Assembly (NCBI GenBank): GCA_050302475.1
Contig: JBNLBF010000005.1
Location: forward strand, 1-64,000
DNA length: 64,000 nucleotides
From: NORP23 sp050302475
GTDB lineage: Bacteria > Pseudomonadota > Alphaproteobacteria > Rhodobacterales > Rhodobacteraceae
Reading direction: 5' to 3'
Under the pieces are notes generated by a model. That model saw nothing but the letters and a program-made list of their open reading frames with translations. It searched no databases and was not told the DNA's origin. A program made the position numbers and the translations under genes. Position 1 is the stretch's first letter. Every line of letters begins with the position of its first letter. This document shows, piece after piece, positions 1-9,558 of this stretch.

Positions 1-1
1 C

Positions 2-1309
2 GGCACAAAAGAAGGCTGTAACGAGGGCGACTGTGGCGCATGCACGGTGTCAACTGCCGCGCTTGAGGCTGGTCATCTCACGCACCGTGCCGTCAACGCT
101 TGCATTCTGTTGCTGCCACAGCTTCACGGCAAATCTGTGCGCACGGTCGAAGGGATTTCTTCGCCGGACGGCGAGCTGCATCCCGTGCAGCAGGCCATGG
201 TTGATCATCACGGCTCGCAATGCGGGTTCTGCACGCCTGGATTTGTGATGTCGATGTATACCGCGCATCGCGACGGGCGGACGGATTTCGATGATATACT
301 GGCGGGGAACCTGTGTCGCTGCACGGGTTACGCGCCGATTGTGCGTGCGGCTGAGGCGGCATCGGGCATGGCGCAACCGGCATGGTTGTCGGATGAGGTA
401 GAACGCATTGGCGCGCTGGATGACGGGCAGGATGTGGAATTGGACGGCGGGTTTTTACCCGCAACACTGGACAGTTTCGCCGACTGGTACGCGGCCAACC
501 CTGACGCAACGATTGTGGGCGGCGCAACGGATGTTGGCCTGTGGGTCACCAAGATGCTAAAAAATATCGCGCCGGTCGTGTTCCTGCATCGCCTTGAGGA
601 GTTGCAGGAGATCAAAACCACCGACAAAGGCACCCGTATCGGCGCTGGCGTTTCCATCGCGCGGCTACGCGGGGCCATGGCCGGCCTCCACCCTGATTTC
701 GCCGAACTGCTGCGCCGCTATGGTTCGGTTCAGGTCCGCAACTCCGCGACCATCGGCGGCAACATCGCCAACGGCTCGCCCATCGGTGACAGCCCCCCCC
801 CGCTGATTGCGCTGGGCGCGACCGTGACGCTCCGCCACGGCAAGGATCGTCGCGAAATCCCGCTGGAAGAGTTCTTCATCGCCTATGGCAAGCAGGATCG
901 CCAGCCGGGCGAATTTGTCGAAAGCATTTTCATCCCCGCGCAGTCCGACACGCTCAAATGCTACAAGATTTCGAAACGTTTCGATCAGGATATCTCGGCG
1001 CTCTGCGGCTGTTTTGCGATCACGGTCGAGGGTGGCAAAGTCACGGCCGCCCGCATCGCATTCGGCGGCATGGCGGCCACGCCGAAACGCGCCAGCGCCG
1101 TCGAAATCGCTCTGATCGGCCAGCCATGGACCAAAACCACCATCCGCGCCGCCATGGATAAATACGGGGCTGATTTCCAACCCATCAGCGACATGCGCGC
1201 CAGCGCTGACTACCGCCTGAAAACGGCGGCAAATCTGCTGATGCGCTATTTCGTGGAAAGCGATCACAAGCTCGCCGAAACCCGCATTGTCGGACGGGGG
1301 GCGGCATGA
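2..1309 (+). CDS. xdhA: Xanthine dehydrogenase small subunit XdhA (5' partial)
   Basis: Iron-sulfur/FAD subunit of cytoplasmic xanthine dehydrogenase, which oxidises hypoxanthine and xanthine to urate. The gene is cut by the left edge: the frame is open from base 2 and 435 residues remain. The first [2Fe-2S] site is visible at the edge (EGCNEGDCGAC), the second as CGFCTPGF near residue 74 and CRCTGY near 105. A FAD-binding region with VGGATDVGLW follows, and the C-terminal half matches the CO-dehydrogenase flavoprotein type. Its TGA overlaps the ATG of the next small gene as ATGA. It is the first visible gene of a purine-oxidation and uptake operon. Family assignment is very secure. Confidence 0.95.
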   Translation, partial: GTKEGCNEGDCGACTVSTAALEAGHLTHRAVNACILLLPQLHGKSVRTVEGISSPDGELHPVQQAMVDHHGSQCGFCTPGFVMSMYTAHRDGRTDFDDILAGNLCRCTGYAPIVRAAEAASGMAQPAWLSDEVERIGALDDGQDVELDGGFLPATLDSFADWYAANPDATIVGGATDVGLWVTKMLKNIAPVVFLHRLEELQEIKTTDKGTRIGAGVSIARLRGAMAGLHPDFAELLRRYGSVQVRNSATIGGNIANGSPIGDSPPPLIALGATVTLRHGKDRREIPLEEFFIAYGKQDRQPGEFVESIFIPAQSDTLKCYKISKRFDQDISALCGCFAITVEGGKVTAARIAFGGMAATPKRASAVEIALIGQPWTKTTIRAAMDKYGADFQPISDMRASADYRLKTAANLLMRYFVESDHKLAETRIVGRGAA

Positions 1310-1686
1310 TGTTTAAAAAAAGCCAACCTGTATCCGATCCCGAAATTCGAAGCGATTTTGTGTCAGCAATCGCAGATTCTGTGAACATGTCCGTATATCA
1401 AATCGACATTAGCCAGTTTGGTGCCGAACTTGGCGGAGAAGAAGAACAACGAATCCGTAGAGCAATGTTTGAAGCTGCCAATGCGGCGGTTTTTGGTGTG
1501 ATGAATCTGCTTGATGGGACGGGTGATTTTAGTGAACGAAACGGCATGCCGAAACTACTGTTTGAAGACTTCGAAACAAAACGCCAAATTCTCCTAACAG
1601 ATGAATCGTCAGGATTTCTACATGATGACGTCATGGGCCTGACCATTCGTTGGATGGAAGAAAACTTCGAAGGATCGAACAATTGA
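1306..1686 (+). CDS. Hypothetical protein inserted between xdhA and xdhB
   Basis: I do not recognise this 126-residue soluble protein. It is acidic, has no signal peptide or membrane segment, and shows no catalytic motif. It begins MMFKKSQPVSD and ends MEENFEGSNN. The start overlaps the xdhA stop (ATGA) and the stop overlaps the probable TTG start of xdhB (TTGA), so it fills the xdhA-xdhB junction with no spare bases. It is AT-richer than its hosts: the line 1321..1380 counts 28 G+C of 60, against 39 of 60 at 2281..2340 in xdhB. xdhA and xdhB are normally adjacent, so I infer an acquired cargo gene. Being coding is likely, because both ends are coupled to real genes. Confidence 0.72.
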   Translation: MMFKKSQPVSDPEIRSDFVSAIADSVNMSVYQIDISQFGAELGGEEEQRIRRAMFEAANAAVFGVMNLLDGTGDFSERNGMPKLLFEDFETKRQILLTDESSGFLHDDVMGLTIRWMEENFEGSNN

Positions 1687-3950
1687 GCGTCGCCAAACCC
1701 AATCCGCATGACAGCGGCCCGAAACATGTGTCGGGGCAGGCGATCTATGTCGATGACATCCCGCTGCCCGCCAACACGGTCCATCTGGCCTTTGGCCTGT
1801 CCGACCGCGCCCATGCCAAGATCACAAAACTGGACCTGACGGCGGTTCGCTCCGCCACGGGTGTCGTCGACGTGCTCACCGCCGACGATCTGCCTTACGC
1901 CAATGACGTCTCGCCCTCCGTCCACGACGAACCGCTCTTGGCGACCGGAGAGATTCATTTCCACGGCCAACCGATTTTCCTCGTTGTTGCCGACACGCAC
2001 CTCAACGCCCGCAAAGCCGCGCGGTTGGCGGAGATCGCGTATGACGACCTCCCCGCGCTGCTGACCATTGACGATGCGATCAAGGCTGACAGCAAGTTCG
2101 AGGAGCCTGTCATCTGGCAGGTCGGCGATCCCTCGACGCCCGCACCACACACGATCACGGGCAGCATCGAAATGGGCGGGCAGGAGCATTTTTATCTGGA
2201 GGGGCAGGCGGCCTCCGCCGTTCCGAACGAAGGCGACATGATCGTCCATGCCTCCACCCAGCACCCAACGGAAATCCAGCATAAGGTGGCCGAGGCGCTC
2301 GGCAAACCCTTCAACGCCATCCGCGTCGAAACCCGCCGGATGGGCGGCGGGTTTGGCGGCAAGGAATCCCAGGGCAACTCGCTGGCCGTCGCCTGCGCCA
2401 TCGTCGCGCAACGCCTGAACCGCCCCGCCAAGATGCGCTATGACCGCGACGACGATATGGTCATCACCGGCAAGCGCCATGATTTCCGGATTGATTATAC
2501 GGTCGGTTTCGACACAAACGGCCGCATCGAAACGATCAGTTTTGATCAATACACGCGCTGCGGCTGGGCGCAGGACCTGTCGCTGGCCATCGCCGACCGC
2601 GCGATGCTGCATGCCGACAATTGCTATTATCTGCCGAATGTCCGCATCACCTCTCACCGCCTGAAAACCAACACCGTGTCCAACACCGCCTATCGCGGCT
2701 TTGGCGGCCCGCAAGGTATGCTGGCGATGGAGCGGGTGATTGACCATATTGCGCATAACCTTGGCGTCGATCCGTGGGAGGTTCGCAAAGCGAATTTTTA
2801 TGGCGAGGGGCGGGACACGACCCCCTATCACCAAACGGTCGAAGACAATATCGCGCCCGAGATGATGGAATCACTGGCCGCCAGTGCTGATTATGCGGCG
2901 CGCAAGGCCGAGATCGCCGAATTCAACGCCTCCAGCCCGATCCTGAAGAAGGGGATTGCCTTCACCCCCGTGAAATTCGGCATCAGCTTCACGCTGACCC
3001 ATCTGAACCAAGCGGGCGCTTTGGTGCATGTCTATGCCGACGGCTCGATCCATCTGAACCATGGCGGGACCGAGATGGGGCAGGGCCTGTTCACCAAGGT
3101 CGCGCAGGTCGCGGCGGAGGTGTTTGGCCAGCCATTGGAGGCCGTGAAAATCACCGCGACCGACACCGGCAAGGTGCCGAACACGTCGGCGACCGCGGCC
3201 TCGTCAGGGTCGGACCTGAACGGGATGGCCTGCAAAAACGCGTGCGAGAAAATCCGCGACCGTTTGGTCGCCTTCGCCGCCGAAAAATGGCAGGTGAAAC
3301 CCGACACGATCCGCTTCAAGGACGGAATCGTCGAAATCGGCGACCAGCCGATCCCGTTCGGCGAGCTGACCAAAGCTGCCTATGAAAACCGCGTGCAGCT
3401 CTCCGCGACCGGATTTTATAAAACCCCCAAAATCGAATGGGATCGCCGCGCCGGCAAGGGCCGTCCGTTCTTCTATTTCGCCTATGGTGCCGCCATTACC
3501 GAAGTCATTATCGACACGTTGACGGGCGAGAATCGCATCCTGCGCACCGATATCCTCCACGATGTCGGCAAATCCCTGAACCCCGCCATCGACATCGGCC
3601 AGATCGAGGGCGGATATGTTCAGGGCGCCGGTTGGTTGACGACCGAGGAACTGGTGTTCGACGATCAGGGCCGCCTGCGGACCCACGCACCCTCCACCTA
3701 CAAAATCCCTGCCTGCGCCGATAGGCCCAAGGAATTCAACGTCGCGCTTTACGATAATGAAAACCGCGAGGACACGATCTATCGCTCCAAAGCCGTGGGC
3801 GAGCCGCCGTTTATGCTCGGCATCTCTGCCTTCCTCGCGCTGTCCGACGCCATCGCGACCTGCGGCGACGATTATCCGGTGCTCAACGCCCCCGCCACCG
3901 CCGAACGGGTGCTGCGCACGGTGGACAAAGTGAAAGGCCAGCCATGGTAG
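1683..3950 (+). CDS. xdhB: Xanthine dehydrogenase large subunit XdhB
   Basis: Molybdopterin-binding catalytic subunit that partners XdhA. Cofactor and substrate motifs are in order: RMGGGFGGKE, AYRGFGGPQG, TEMGQGLFTKVAQ and, near the C-terminus, GEPPFMLG, whose Glu is the expected catalytic base. I chose the TTG at 1683 as start: it gives the usual N-terminus (SVAKPNPHDSG), overlaps the preceding stop as TTGA, and has an AAGGA ribosome site about 10 bases upstream. An in-frame ATG at 1650 would add 11 residues lying inside the previous gene. About 755 residues, normal for the family. Overlaps xdhC by 7 bases. Confidence 0.95.
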   Translation: MSVAKPNPHDSGPKHVSGQAIYVDDIPLPANTVHLAFGLSDRAHAKITKLDLTAVRSATGVVDVLTADDLPYANDVSPSVHDEPLLATGEIHFHGQPIFLVVADTHLNARKAARLAEIAYDDLPALLTIDDAIKADSKFEEPVIWQVGDPSTPAPHTITGSIEMGGQEHFYLEGQAASAVPNEGDMIVHASTQHPTEIQHKVAEALGKPFNAIRVETRRMGGGFGGKESQGNSLAVACAIVAQRLNRPAKMRYDRDDDMVITGKRHDFRIDYTVGFDTNGRIETISFDQYTRCGWAQDLSLAIADRAMLHADNCYYLPNVRITSHRLKTNTVSNTAYRGFGGPQGMLAMERVIDHIAHNLGVDPWEVRKANFYGEGRDTTPYHQTVEDNIAPEMMESLAASADYAARKAEIAEFNASSPILKKGIAFTPVKFGISFTLTHLNQAGALVHVYADGSIHLNHGGTEMGQGLFTKVAQVAAEVFGQPLEAVKITATDTGKVPNTSATAASSGSDLNGMACKNACEKIRDRLVAFAAEKWQVKPDTIRFKDGIVEIGDQPIPFGELTKAAYENRVQLSATGFYKTPKIEWDRRAGKGRPFFYFAYGAAITEVIIDTLTGENRILRTDILHDVGKSLNPAIDIGQIEGGYVQGAGWLTTEELVFDDQGRLRTHAPSTYKIPACADRPKEFNVALYDNENREDTIYRSKAVGEPPFMLGISAFLALSDAIATCGDDYPVLNAPATAERVLRTVDKVKGQPW

Positions 3951-4867
3951 GTTTGGACCTTGATCAGCTTCGGAACGCCCTCGCCGACGGCCCGCTGATC
4001 CGCATCGTCATCGCTGACCACGCCGGTTCCAGCCCGCGCGAAACGGGCGTGTCAATGCTGGTCACGGCGACCGCAACATACGGGACCATCGGCGGTGGGG
4101 CGCTGGAATTTGAAGCCATCGACAACGCACGACGGATGCTAGGGGAGGGCCGAGAAAAACACTTCGTGAAAACGCCGCTTGGCCCCAATCTCGGCCAATG
4201 CTGCGGCGGCACCGTGACGCTGTTCTTCGAGCGCCACACACACTCCGATATAGACGGCGCCACTTATGCGCGCAGCACAACCAGCACCGACATGCCCCTG
4301 ACGGTCCGCGCCCACCTCCGCGCCATCCGCTCCGGCGCAACGCCGAACGCGCCTCGCTTGATCGACGGTTGGTTCATCGAACCCGTGCAGCCACCCCGCC
4401 AACCCGTCTGGATATACGGAGCGGGTCACGTGGGCCGCGCGCTGGCGACCGTCCTCAGCGATCTGCCGTTCCAAATCACGTGGGTGGACACCTCTCGCGA
4501 GCGTTTCCCTGAAACGCTCCCGCCCTACACCGACATGCTGGTCGCGGCCAATCCCGCTGACGCCGTGCGCCATGCGCCCGATGACGCCACGCATTATGTC
4601 CTCACCTATTCCCACGCGCTTGATCTTGAAATCTGCCAGCGCGTCCTGACCCACCCGCACCGCCATCTTGGCCTGATCGGCTCCGCCACCAAACGCGCCC
4701 GCTTCACGCGTCGTCTGACTGCCGCCGGGATAGACAGTTCGCGCCTTGAATGCCCAATTGGTGAGCGTTCCTTGGGCAAAGAGCCCATGGCCATCGCCAT
4801 CGGCGTTGCCAGAAGCCTGATTTCACGCCAATCTGTTGTCGATAGTAACGAGGAGAAAACCGCGTGA
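3944..4867 (+). CDS. xdhC: Xanthine dehydrogenase accessory protein XdhC
   Basis: Maturation factor that binds molybdenum cofactor, promotes its sulfuration and inserts it into XdhB. The 307-residue protein has the N-terminal XdhC/CoxI region with GTIGGGALEFEAI and QCCGG (the Cys pair is the likely cofactor-binding element), then a Rossmann-type C-terminal domain starting at WIYGAGHVGRAL. The start overlaps the end of xdhB by 7 bases and the stop overlaps the GTG of the ABC ATPase gene as GTGA, so translation is probably coupled along the operon. xdhC directly after xdhB is the standard arrangement in Alphaproteobacteria. Confidence 0.93.
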   Translation: MVGLDLDQLRNALADGPLIRIVIADHAGSSPRETGVSMLVTATATYGTIGGGALEFEAIDNARRMLGEGREKHFVKTPLGPNLGQCCGGTVTLFFERHTHSDIDGATYARSTTSTDMPLTVRAHLRAIRSGATPNAPRLIDGWFIEPVQPPRQPVWIYGAGHVGRALATVLSDLPFQITWVDTSRERFPETLPPYTDMLVAANPADAVRHAPDDATHYVLTYSHALDLEICQRVLTHPHRHLGLIGSATKRARFTRRLTAAGIDSSRLECPIGERSLGKEPMAIAIGVARSLISRQSVVDSNEEKTA

Positions 4868-6375
4868 GTGCTCTGCTGGAGATCAAATCCCTCTCCAAAG
4901 CCTATCCGGGCGTGCAGGCCAACGATTCCGTGTCCTTCGAAATCCAACCCGGCGAAATCCATGCGTTGCTTGGTGAAAACGGCGCGGGAAAATCGACGCT
5001 GGTGAAAATGATCTATGGCCTTGTGCGCCCTGACAGTGGCGAGATGACCCTGCACGGCCAGCACTATCTGCCCCACAAACCCGGCGAGGCGCGCGCCGCC
5101 GGGGTCGCCATGGTCTTCCAGCATTTTTCCTTGTTCGAGGCGATGTCGGTTGCCGAAAACATCACGCTGGGGATGGAGAACGCGCCTGCGCGGTCCGAAT
5201 TGTCGGCCCAGATACGTAAAGTAAGTGCCGAATACGGTCTGCCGCTGGATCCGGATCGTCTGATCGGGGATCTATCCGTCGGCGAACGTCAGCGCGTCGA
5301 AATCGTCCGCTGCCTGCTGCAAAATCCCAAGCTGCTGATCATGGATGAACCGACTTCGGTTCTGACCCCACAAGAGGTGAACACCCTCTTCACCACACTG
5401 CGCAAGCTGTCGTCCGAGGGGGTTGCGATCCTCTATATCAGTCACAAGCTGGACGAGATCAAAGCCCTGTGTAACTCCGCCACCATCCTGCGCGGGGGCA
5501 AGGTCGTCGGGACCTGTGTGCCGGAAAATGAAACGGCGCGATCCATGGCGGAAATGATGATCGGCGGCGAACTTGCCATGCCTGCCGCCCGCGATTTCCA
5601 ACCCGGCGAGACGTTGCTGGAACTGACGGGCCTTAGCCTTGCCTCGCTTGATCCGTTTGGGACCAGTTTGAAAGACATTAATGTCAGCCTTCGTGCTGGC
5701 GAAATTCTGGGCGTTGGCGGGGTGGCCGGTAACGGGCAGGACGAATTGCTGCTGACCCTGTCAGGCGAACGCCCCGTTGCCCCCGACATGATCCGCCTGA
5801 AGGGGGAGCCCATCGGCAACCTTGGTCCCGTCGCGCGCCGAAAACGCGGTATTCTGGCGGCACCAGAAGAACGCCTCGGGCACGCGGCTGTGCCGGATAT
5901 GTCCTTGACCGAAAATGCTTTTCTGTCAGGGCGCGTACGTAACGGGCTGGCGAACCGTGGGTTCATTCTGGCGAAGAAACGAGACGCCTTTGCGGACGAG
6001 ATTGTGGAAAAATTTGATGTGCGCACGCCATCGATCATGAACCAGGCGAAATCGCTATCCGGCGGTAATTTGCAAAAATTCGTCATTGGTCGCGAAGTCC
6101 TGCAAAACCCCGCCGTTCTGGTCGTGAACCAGCCGACATGGGGCGTTGACGCCGCCGCCGCGGCCGCCATCCGCCAAGCCCTGCGCGATATGGCCGAGGC
6201 GGGTGCCGCTGTCATGGTGATCTCCCAAGACCTCGACGAGTTGATGGAGATGTCCGACACGTTTTCGGTCCTTGCCGAGGGTCGCCTGTCCGCCCCACAA
6301 CCCGCCGCTGGCCTTAGCGTCGAGGAAATCGGCCTGATGATGGGCGCTACGCATAAGGAGGCGGAGAATGCTTAG
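4864..6375 (+). CDS. Purine/nucleoside ABC importer, ATP-binding protein (BMP type)
   Basis: Double-cassette ATPase of a sugar/nucleoside-type importer, 503 residues. The first domain has Walker A GENGAGKST (about residue 38), a signature region LSVGERQRVEIV, and Walker B LLIMDEPTSVL. The second half is degenerate (GVAGNGQDELL for Walker A, LSGGNLQKFVIGRE signature, VVNQPTWGVD for Walker B), as is usual in this family. The GTG start overlaps the xdhC stop. With the two permeases and BMP protein that follow, it forms a complete importer, and co-transcription with xdh suggests purine bases or nucleosides as substrate. The substrate is inferred from context only. Confidence 0.9.
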   Translation: MSALLEIKSLSKAYPGVQANDSVSFEIQPGEIHALLGENGAGKSTLVKMIYGLVRPDSGEMTLHGQHYLPHKPGEARAAGVAMVFQHFSLFEAMSVAENITLGMENAPARSELSAQIRKVSAEYGLPLDPDRLIGDLSVGERQRVEIVRCLLQNPKLLIMDEPTSVLTPQEVNTLFTTLRKLSSEGVAILYISHKLDEIKALCNSATILRGGKVVGTCVPENETARSMAEMMIGGELAMPAARDFQPGETLLELTGLSLASLDPFGTSLKDINVSLRAGEILGVGGVAGNGQDELLLTLSGERPVAPDMIRLKGEPIGNLGPVARRKRGILAAPEERLGHAAVPDMSLTENAFLSGRVRNGLANRGFILAKKRDAFADEIVEKFDVRTPSIMNQAKSLSGGNLQKFVIGREVLQNPAVLVVNQPTWGVDAAAAAAIRQALRDMAEAGAAVMVISQDLDELMEMSDTFSVLAEGRLSAPQPAAGLSVEEIGLMMGATHKEAENA

Positions 6376-7450
6376 GTTAGAGCGTCGCCGCCAGTCCTCG
6401 CGCATCATGTTCTGGACGACGCCGCTGATCGCCGTCGGCCTGACGCTGATCATAGGTGGCATTCTGTTTGCGATCCTTGGCGTGAACCCGTTCGCGGCAA
6501 TGAAAATCATTTTCCTCGATCCGTTTTTCCATGAAACCTACGGACCCTATTCGCGCACGCAATTCCTTGTGAAAGCGGTGCCGCTGATCCTGATCGCGAC
6601 CGGCCTGTCGGTTGGTTTCCGCGCCGGTATCTGGAATATCGGGGCCGAAGGGCAGTTCGTGATGGGTGCAATCGCCGGGTCGGCTGTTGGCCTTGCGCTC
6701 TATCCCGCCGAGGGCTGGTGGGTGCTACCGCTTATGGCCATCGTTGGCGCGTTGGGTGGGTTCCTCTGGGCGATGATCCCGGCGATCCTGAAGATCAAGT
6801 TCAACGCGAACGAGATCCTCGTGTCGCTGATGCTGGTTTACGTCTCCTATAATTTCCTCGCCGCAATGGTCACCGGACCACTGAAAAACCCCGACGGTTT
6901 CGGCTTCCCCGACAGCCGAAATTTCACCGATGTCGAGGCCACAACCCTACCGCTGCTTTACGAACCGCTGGGTCTTTACACCTCGGGCGTCGTGGCGCTG
7001 ATCGTTGTGATCGCCGCCTATATCCTGATGGAAAAGCACCTTCTGGGCTTTCAGGTGAAAATCACCGGGCAATCCCCACGCGCCGCGAAATTTTCCGGCG
7101 TCAAACCCGCCCTGATCATCGCCATGTGCCTCGGGCTGTCCGGTGCACTCGCAGGGCTGGCCGGGCTGTTCGAGGTCACCGGACCCGCCGGAAAGCTCAC
7201 CACCAATTTCCCCGTGGGCTACGGCTTCACCGCCATCATCGTCGCCTTCCTTGGTCGCCTGCATCCCATCGGGATCATTATCGCCGGGCTGTTGATGGCG
7301 CTCACCTATATCGGCGGGGAGCTGGCGCAACTGGTCCTGAACCTGCCTGCGCCCGCCATTCAGGTCTTTCAAGGCATCATGCTGTTTTCGATCCTCGCGG
7401 TCGAAGTCTTCATCAACTACCGCCTCGTGTGGAAGAAGGAGGCCGTCTGA
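6368..7450 (+). CDS. Purine/nucleoside ABC importer, permease 1
   Basis: Inner-membrane permease of the BmpC/YufP type (BPD_transp_2 family), 360 residues with about eight to ten hydrophobic segments. Recognisable stretches are the N-terminal anchor after a short basic head (RLERRRQSSR), GFRAGIWNIGAEGQF, KIKFNANEILVSLMLVY, and a C-terminal half with GLSGALAGLAGLFEV. The start lies inside the end of the ATPase gene (8-base overlap, GGAGA ribosome site just upstream) and the stop shares one base with permease 2 (TGATG). The two permeases are expected to form the heterodimeric channel. Confidence 0.9.
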   Translation: MLRLERRRQSSRIMFWTTPLIAVGLTLIIGGILFAILGVNPFAAMKIIFLDPFFHETYGPYSRTQFLVKAVPLILIATGLSVGFRAGIWNIGAEGQFVMGAIAGSAVGLALYPAEGWWVLPLMAIVGALGGFLWAMIPAILKIKFNANEILVSLMLVYVSYNFLAAMVTGPLKNPDGFGFPDSRNFTDVEATTLPLLYEPLGLYTSGVVALIVVIAAYILMEKHLLGFQVKITGQSPRAAKFSGVKPALIIAMCLGLSGALAGLAGLFEVTGPAGKLTTNFPVGYGFTAIIVAFLGRLHPIGIIIAGLLMALTYIGGELAQLVLNLPAPAIQVFQGIMLFSILAVEVFINYRLVWKKEAV

Positions 7451-8379
7451 TGTTTGCTGACCTGTCCATCGTCTCACTGATCGTCAGCTTGATGATCGCC
7501 TCCACCCCGATCCTGTTCGCCGCCACGGGCGAGCTGGTTGTCGAAAAAGCCGGGGTGCTGAATTTGGGCGTCGAGGGCATGATGCTGATCGGCGCAATCT
7601 CCGGCTTTGCCGTCGCGGTCAGCACTGGCAACCCGTTAATTGGTTTTATCGGCGCCGCTGTGGGCGGGGCTATCGCCGCGCTGATCTTCGGAGTCCTTAC
7701 GCAATATCTGCTGTCCAATCAGGTCGCCACAGGTCTGGCGTTGACGCTGTTCGGCACCGGCGTTTCCGCCCTGATGGGACAGCCCTACAATGGTCTGAAA
7801 CCGCCCGCATCCCCGCGCCTTGATCTTCCGGTCCTCAGCGACCTGCCGGTTGTTGGCCCGATCCTTTTCAGCCATGATATCATGCTCTATGTTTCGCTGC
7901 TGCTGGTAGCCGCTGTCTGGTATTTTCTTTACCGCACGCGTGGCGGCCTTATCCTGCGCGCGGTGGGCGAGGATCACCATGCCGCCCATTCGCTGGGCTA
8001 TAATGTCATCCTGATCCGCCTCGGCGCGATTGCCTTTGGCGGGGCCTGTGCCGGGGTCGGGGGGGCCTATCTGTCGCTGATCCGCGTCCCGCAATGGACG
8101 CAGGATATGACGGCCGGGGTGGGTTGGATTGCGCTGGCGATCGTGGTGTTCGCCTCGTGGAAACCCTACCGCGTGATCCTTGGTGCCTATCTTTTCGGCG
8201 GGGTCACGGTATTGCAGCTTAATTTGCAAGCACTTGGGGTGAATATTTCTGCCGCTTATTTGTCGATGACTCCCTTCATCGTCACGATTATCGTACTTGT
8301 CATCATGTCGGCCAACCGGCGCAAGACGAGTCTGAACGCGCCGGCCATGCTGGGCCGGATTTTCCATGCCTCGCATTGA
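7450..8379 (+). CDS. Purine/nucleoside ABC importer, permease 2
   Basis: Second permease of the BPD_transp_2 family, 309 residues and strongly hydrophobic. The start ATG at 7450 shares a base with the stop of permease 1. A longer open frame runs upstream from 7126, but that part is only the other frame of permease 1. The typical family stretch GELVVEKAGVLNLGVEGMM lies near residue 27, and DMTAGVGWIALAIVVFASW near residue 220. It pairs with the preceding permease and serves the same importer. Confidence 0.9.
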   Translation: MFADLSIVSLIVSLMIASTPILFAATGELVVEKAGVLNLGVEGMMLIGAISGFAVAVSTGNPLIGFIGAAVGGAIAALIFGVLTQYLLSNQVATGLALTLFGTGVSALMGQPYNGLKPPASPRLDLPVLSDLPVVGPILFSHDIMLYVSLLLVAAVWYFLYRTRGGLILRAVGEDHHAAHSLGYNVILIRLGAIAFGGACAGVGGAYLSLIRVPQWTQDMTAGVGWIALAIVVFASWKPYRVILGAYLFGGVTVLQLNLQALGVNISAAYLSMTPFIVTIIVLVIMSANRRKTSLNAPAMLGRIFHASH

Positions 8380-8418
8380 GGTCTCAACGGGCCAAAAGAG
8401 CCCATTACGGAGGTTTAA

Positions 8419-9486
8419 ATGAAGTTTACAACATCTCTTGCCGCAGCAGCTGCGCTGGCCCTTGGGCTGGCTGGCGGTGCGTCTGCGCAAACCAAGGCGG
8501 GATTCATCTATGTCGGCCCGGTCGGTGACCTTGGCTGGTCTTACGAACATGATCAGGCCCGTCTGGCGGTCGAGGAACATTTCGGCGATGCGGTTGAAAC
8601 AACCTATGTTGAAAGCGTTCCCGAAGGCGCGGATGCGGAGCGCGTGCTGACACAAATGGCACTGGGCGGCGCGGATATTATCTTCACCACCTCGTTTGGC
8701 TATATGGACCCGACGATCAACGTGGCCGAGAAATTCCCGAACGTCATGTTTGAACATGCCACCGGATACAAGCGTGCCGACAACGTGTCGACCTATTCAG
8801 CGCGTTTCTACGAAGGGCGTCATGTGATCGGTCTGATTGCCGGGGAAATGACCGAAACCAACACGGTTGGCTATATCGCGTCCTTCCCGATCCCGGAAGT
8901 TGTGCGCGGCATCAACGCCGCTTATCTGGCTGCCAAATCTGTGAACCCCGATGTCGAGTTTAAAATCGTCTGGGTCTATAGCTGGTTTGATCCGGGTAAA
9001 GAGGCGGACGCCGCTAATGCGCTGATCGAACAGGGTGCCGATGTGATCATGCAGCACACCGACTCACCAGCTGCAATGACGATTGCCGAAGAGAAGGGGA
9101 TTTATGCCTTTGGTCAGGCCTCCGACATGATGCAGTTCGGCCCGAATGCGCGCCTCTCCTCGATCATCGACAACTGGGCGCCGTATTATATTGATCGTGT
9201 ACAGGCGGTTATCGACGGAACATGGGAAAGCACGGATACCTGGGATGGTATCGGACCGGGCATGGTGAAGATCGGTGACTTCTCCGACAAGATCCCTGCT
9301 GAAGTTGCCGCCGAGGCGCAGGCAGCTGCCGACGCGATTGCGGCTGGCACGTTGCATCCGTTCACTGGCCCGATCAACAAGCAGGACGGCACCCCGTGGC
9401 TGGCTGCGGGTGAGGTTGCTGATGACGGCACGCTTGCCACGATGGACTTCTATGTCGAAGGGATTGTCGGCGAACTGCCGCAATAA
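8419..9486 (+). CDS. BMP-family ABC transporter substrate-binding protein
   Basis: Periplasmic binding protein of the basic membrane protein (PnrA/Med-like) family, which binds nucleosides or purines. 355 residues with a Sec signal peptide (MKFTTSLAAAAALALGLAG, cleavage expected after GASAQ). There is no lipobox, so it should be soluble in the periplasm, as expected for a Gram-negative. Family stretches include AGFIYVGPVGDLGWSYEHD, the aromatic-rich VWVYSWFDPGKE and MQHTDSPAA. The ribosome site GGAGG is 7 bases before the ATG. It is the last gene of the xdh/transport operon and is followed by a strong terminator. Confidence 0.93.
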   Translation: MKFTTSLAAAAALALGLAGGASAQTKAGFIYVGPVGDLGWSYEHDQARLAVEEHFGDAVETTYVESVPEGADAERVLTQMALGGADIIFTTSFGYMDPTINVAEKFPNVMFEHATGYKRADNVSTYSARFYEGRHVIGLIAGEMTETNTVGYIASFPIPEVVRGINAAYLAAKSVNPDVEFKIVWVYSWFDPGKEADAANALIEQGADVIMQHTDSPAAMTIAEEKGIYAFGQASDMMQFGPNARLSSIIDNWAPYYIDRVQAVIDGTWESTDTWDGIGPGMVKIGDFSDKIPAEVAAEAQAAADAIAAGTLHPFTGPINKQDGTPWLAAGEVADDGTLATMDFYVEGIVGELPQ

Positions 9487-9503
9487 ATCCAACAGTGCAA
9501 ACG

Positions 9504-9533
9504 AAAAGCCCGGCCATCGCGCCGGGCTTTTTT
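9504..9533 (+). terminator. Rho-independent terminator of the xdh/purine transport operon
   Basis: GC-rich stem (AAGCCCGGC / GCCGGGCTT, short loop) followed by a T run, 18 bases after the BMP gene stop. It ends the operon and could also act weakly on the converging MFS gene. Confidence 0.85.
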
Positions 9534-9558
9534 ATGTCCGCAGCCTTTTCCGAACGGC

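Noticed and set aside
1398..2834. 478-codon open frame antisense to xdhB and the inserted gene
   Set aside because: It is the GC-rich mirror of xdhB; the sense strand has clear Mo-enzyme motifs and the antisense translation shows no family pattern.
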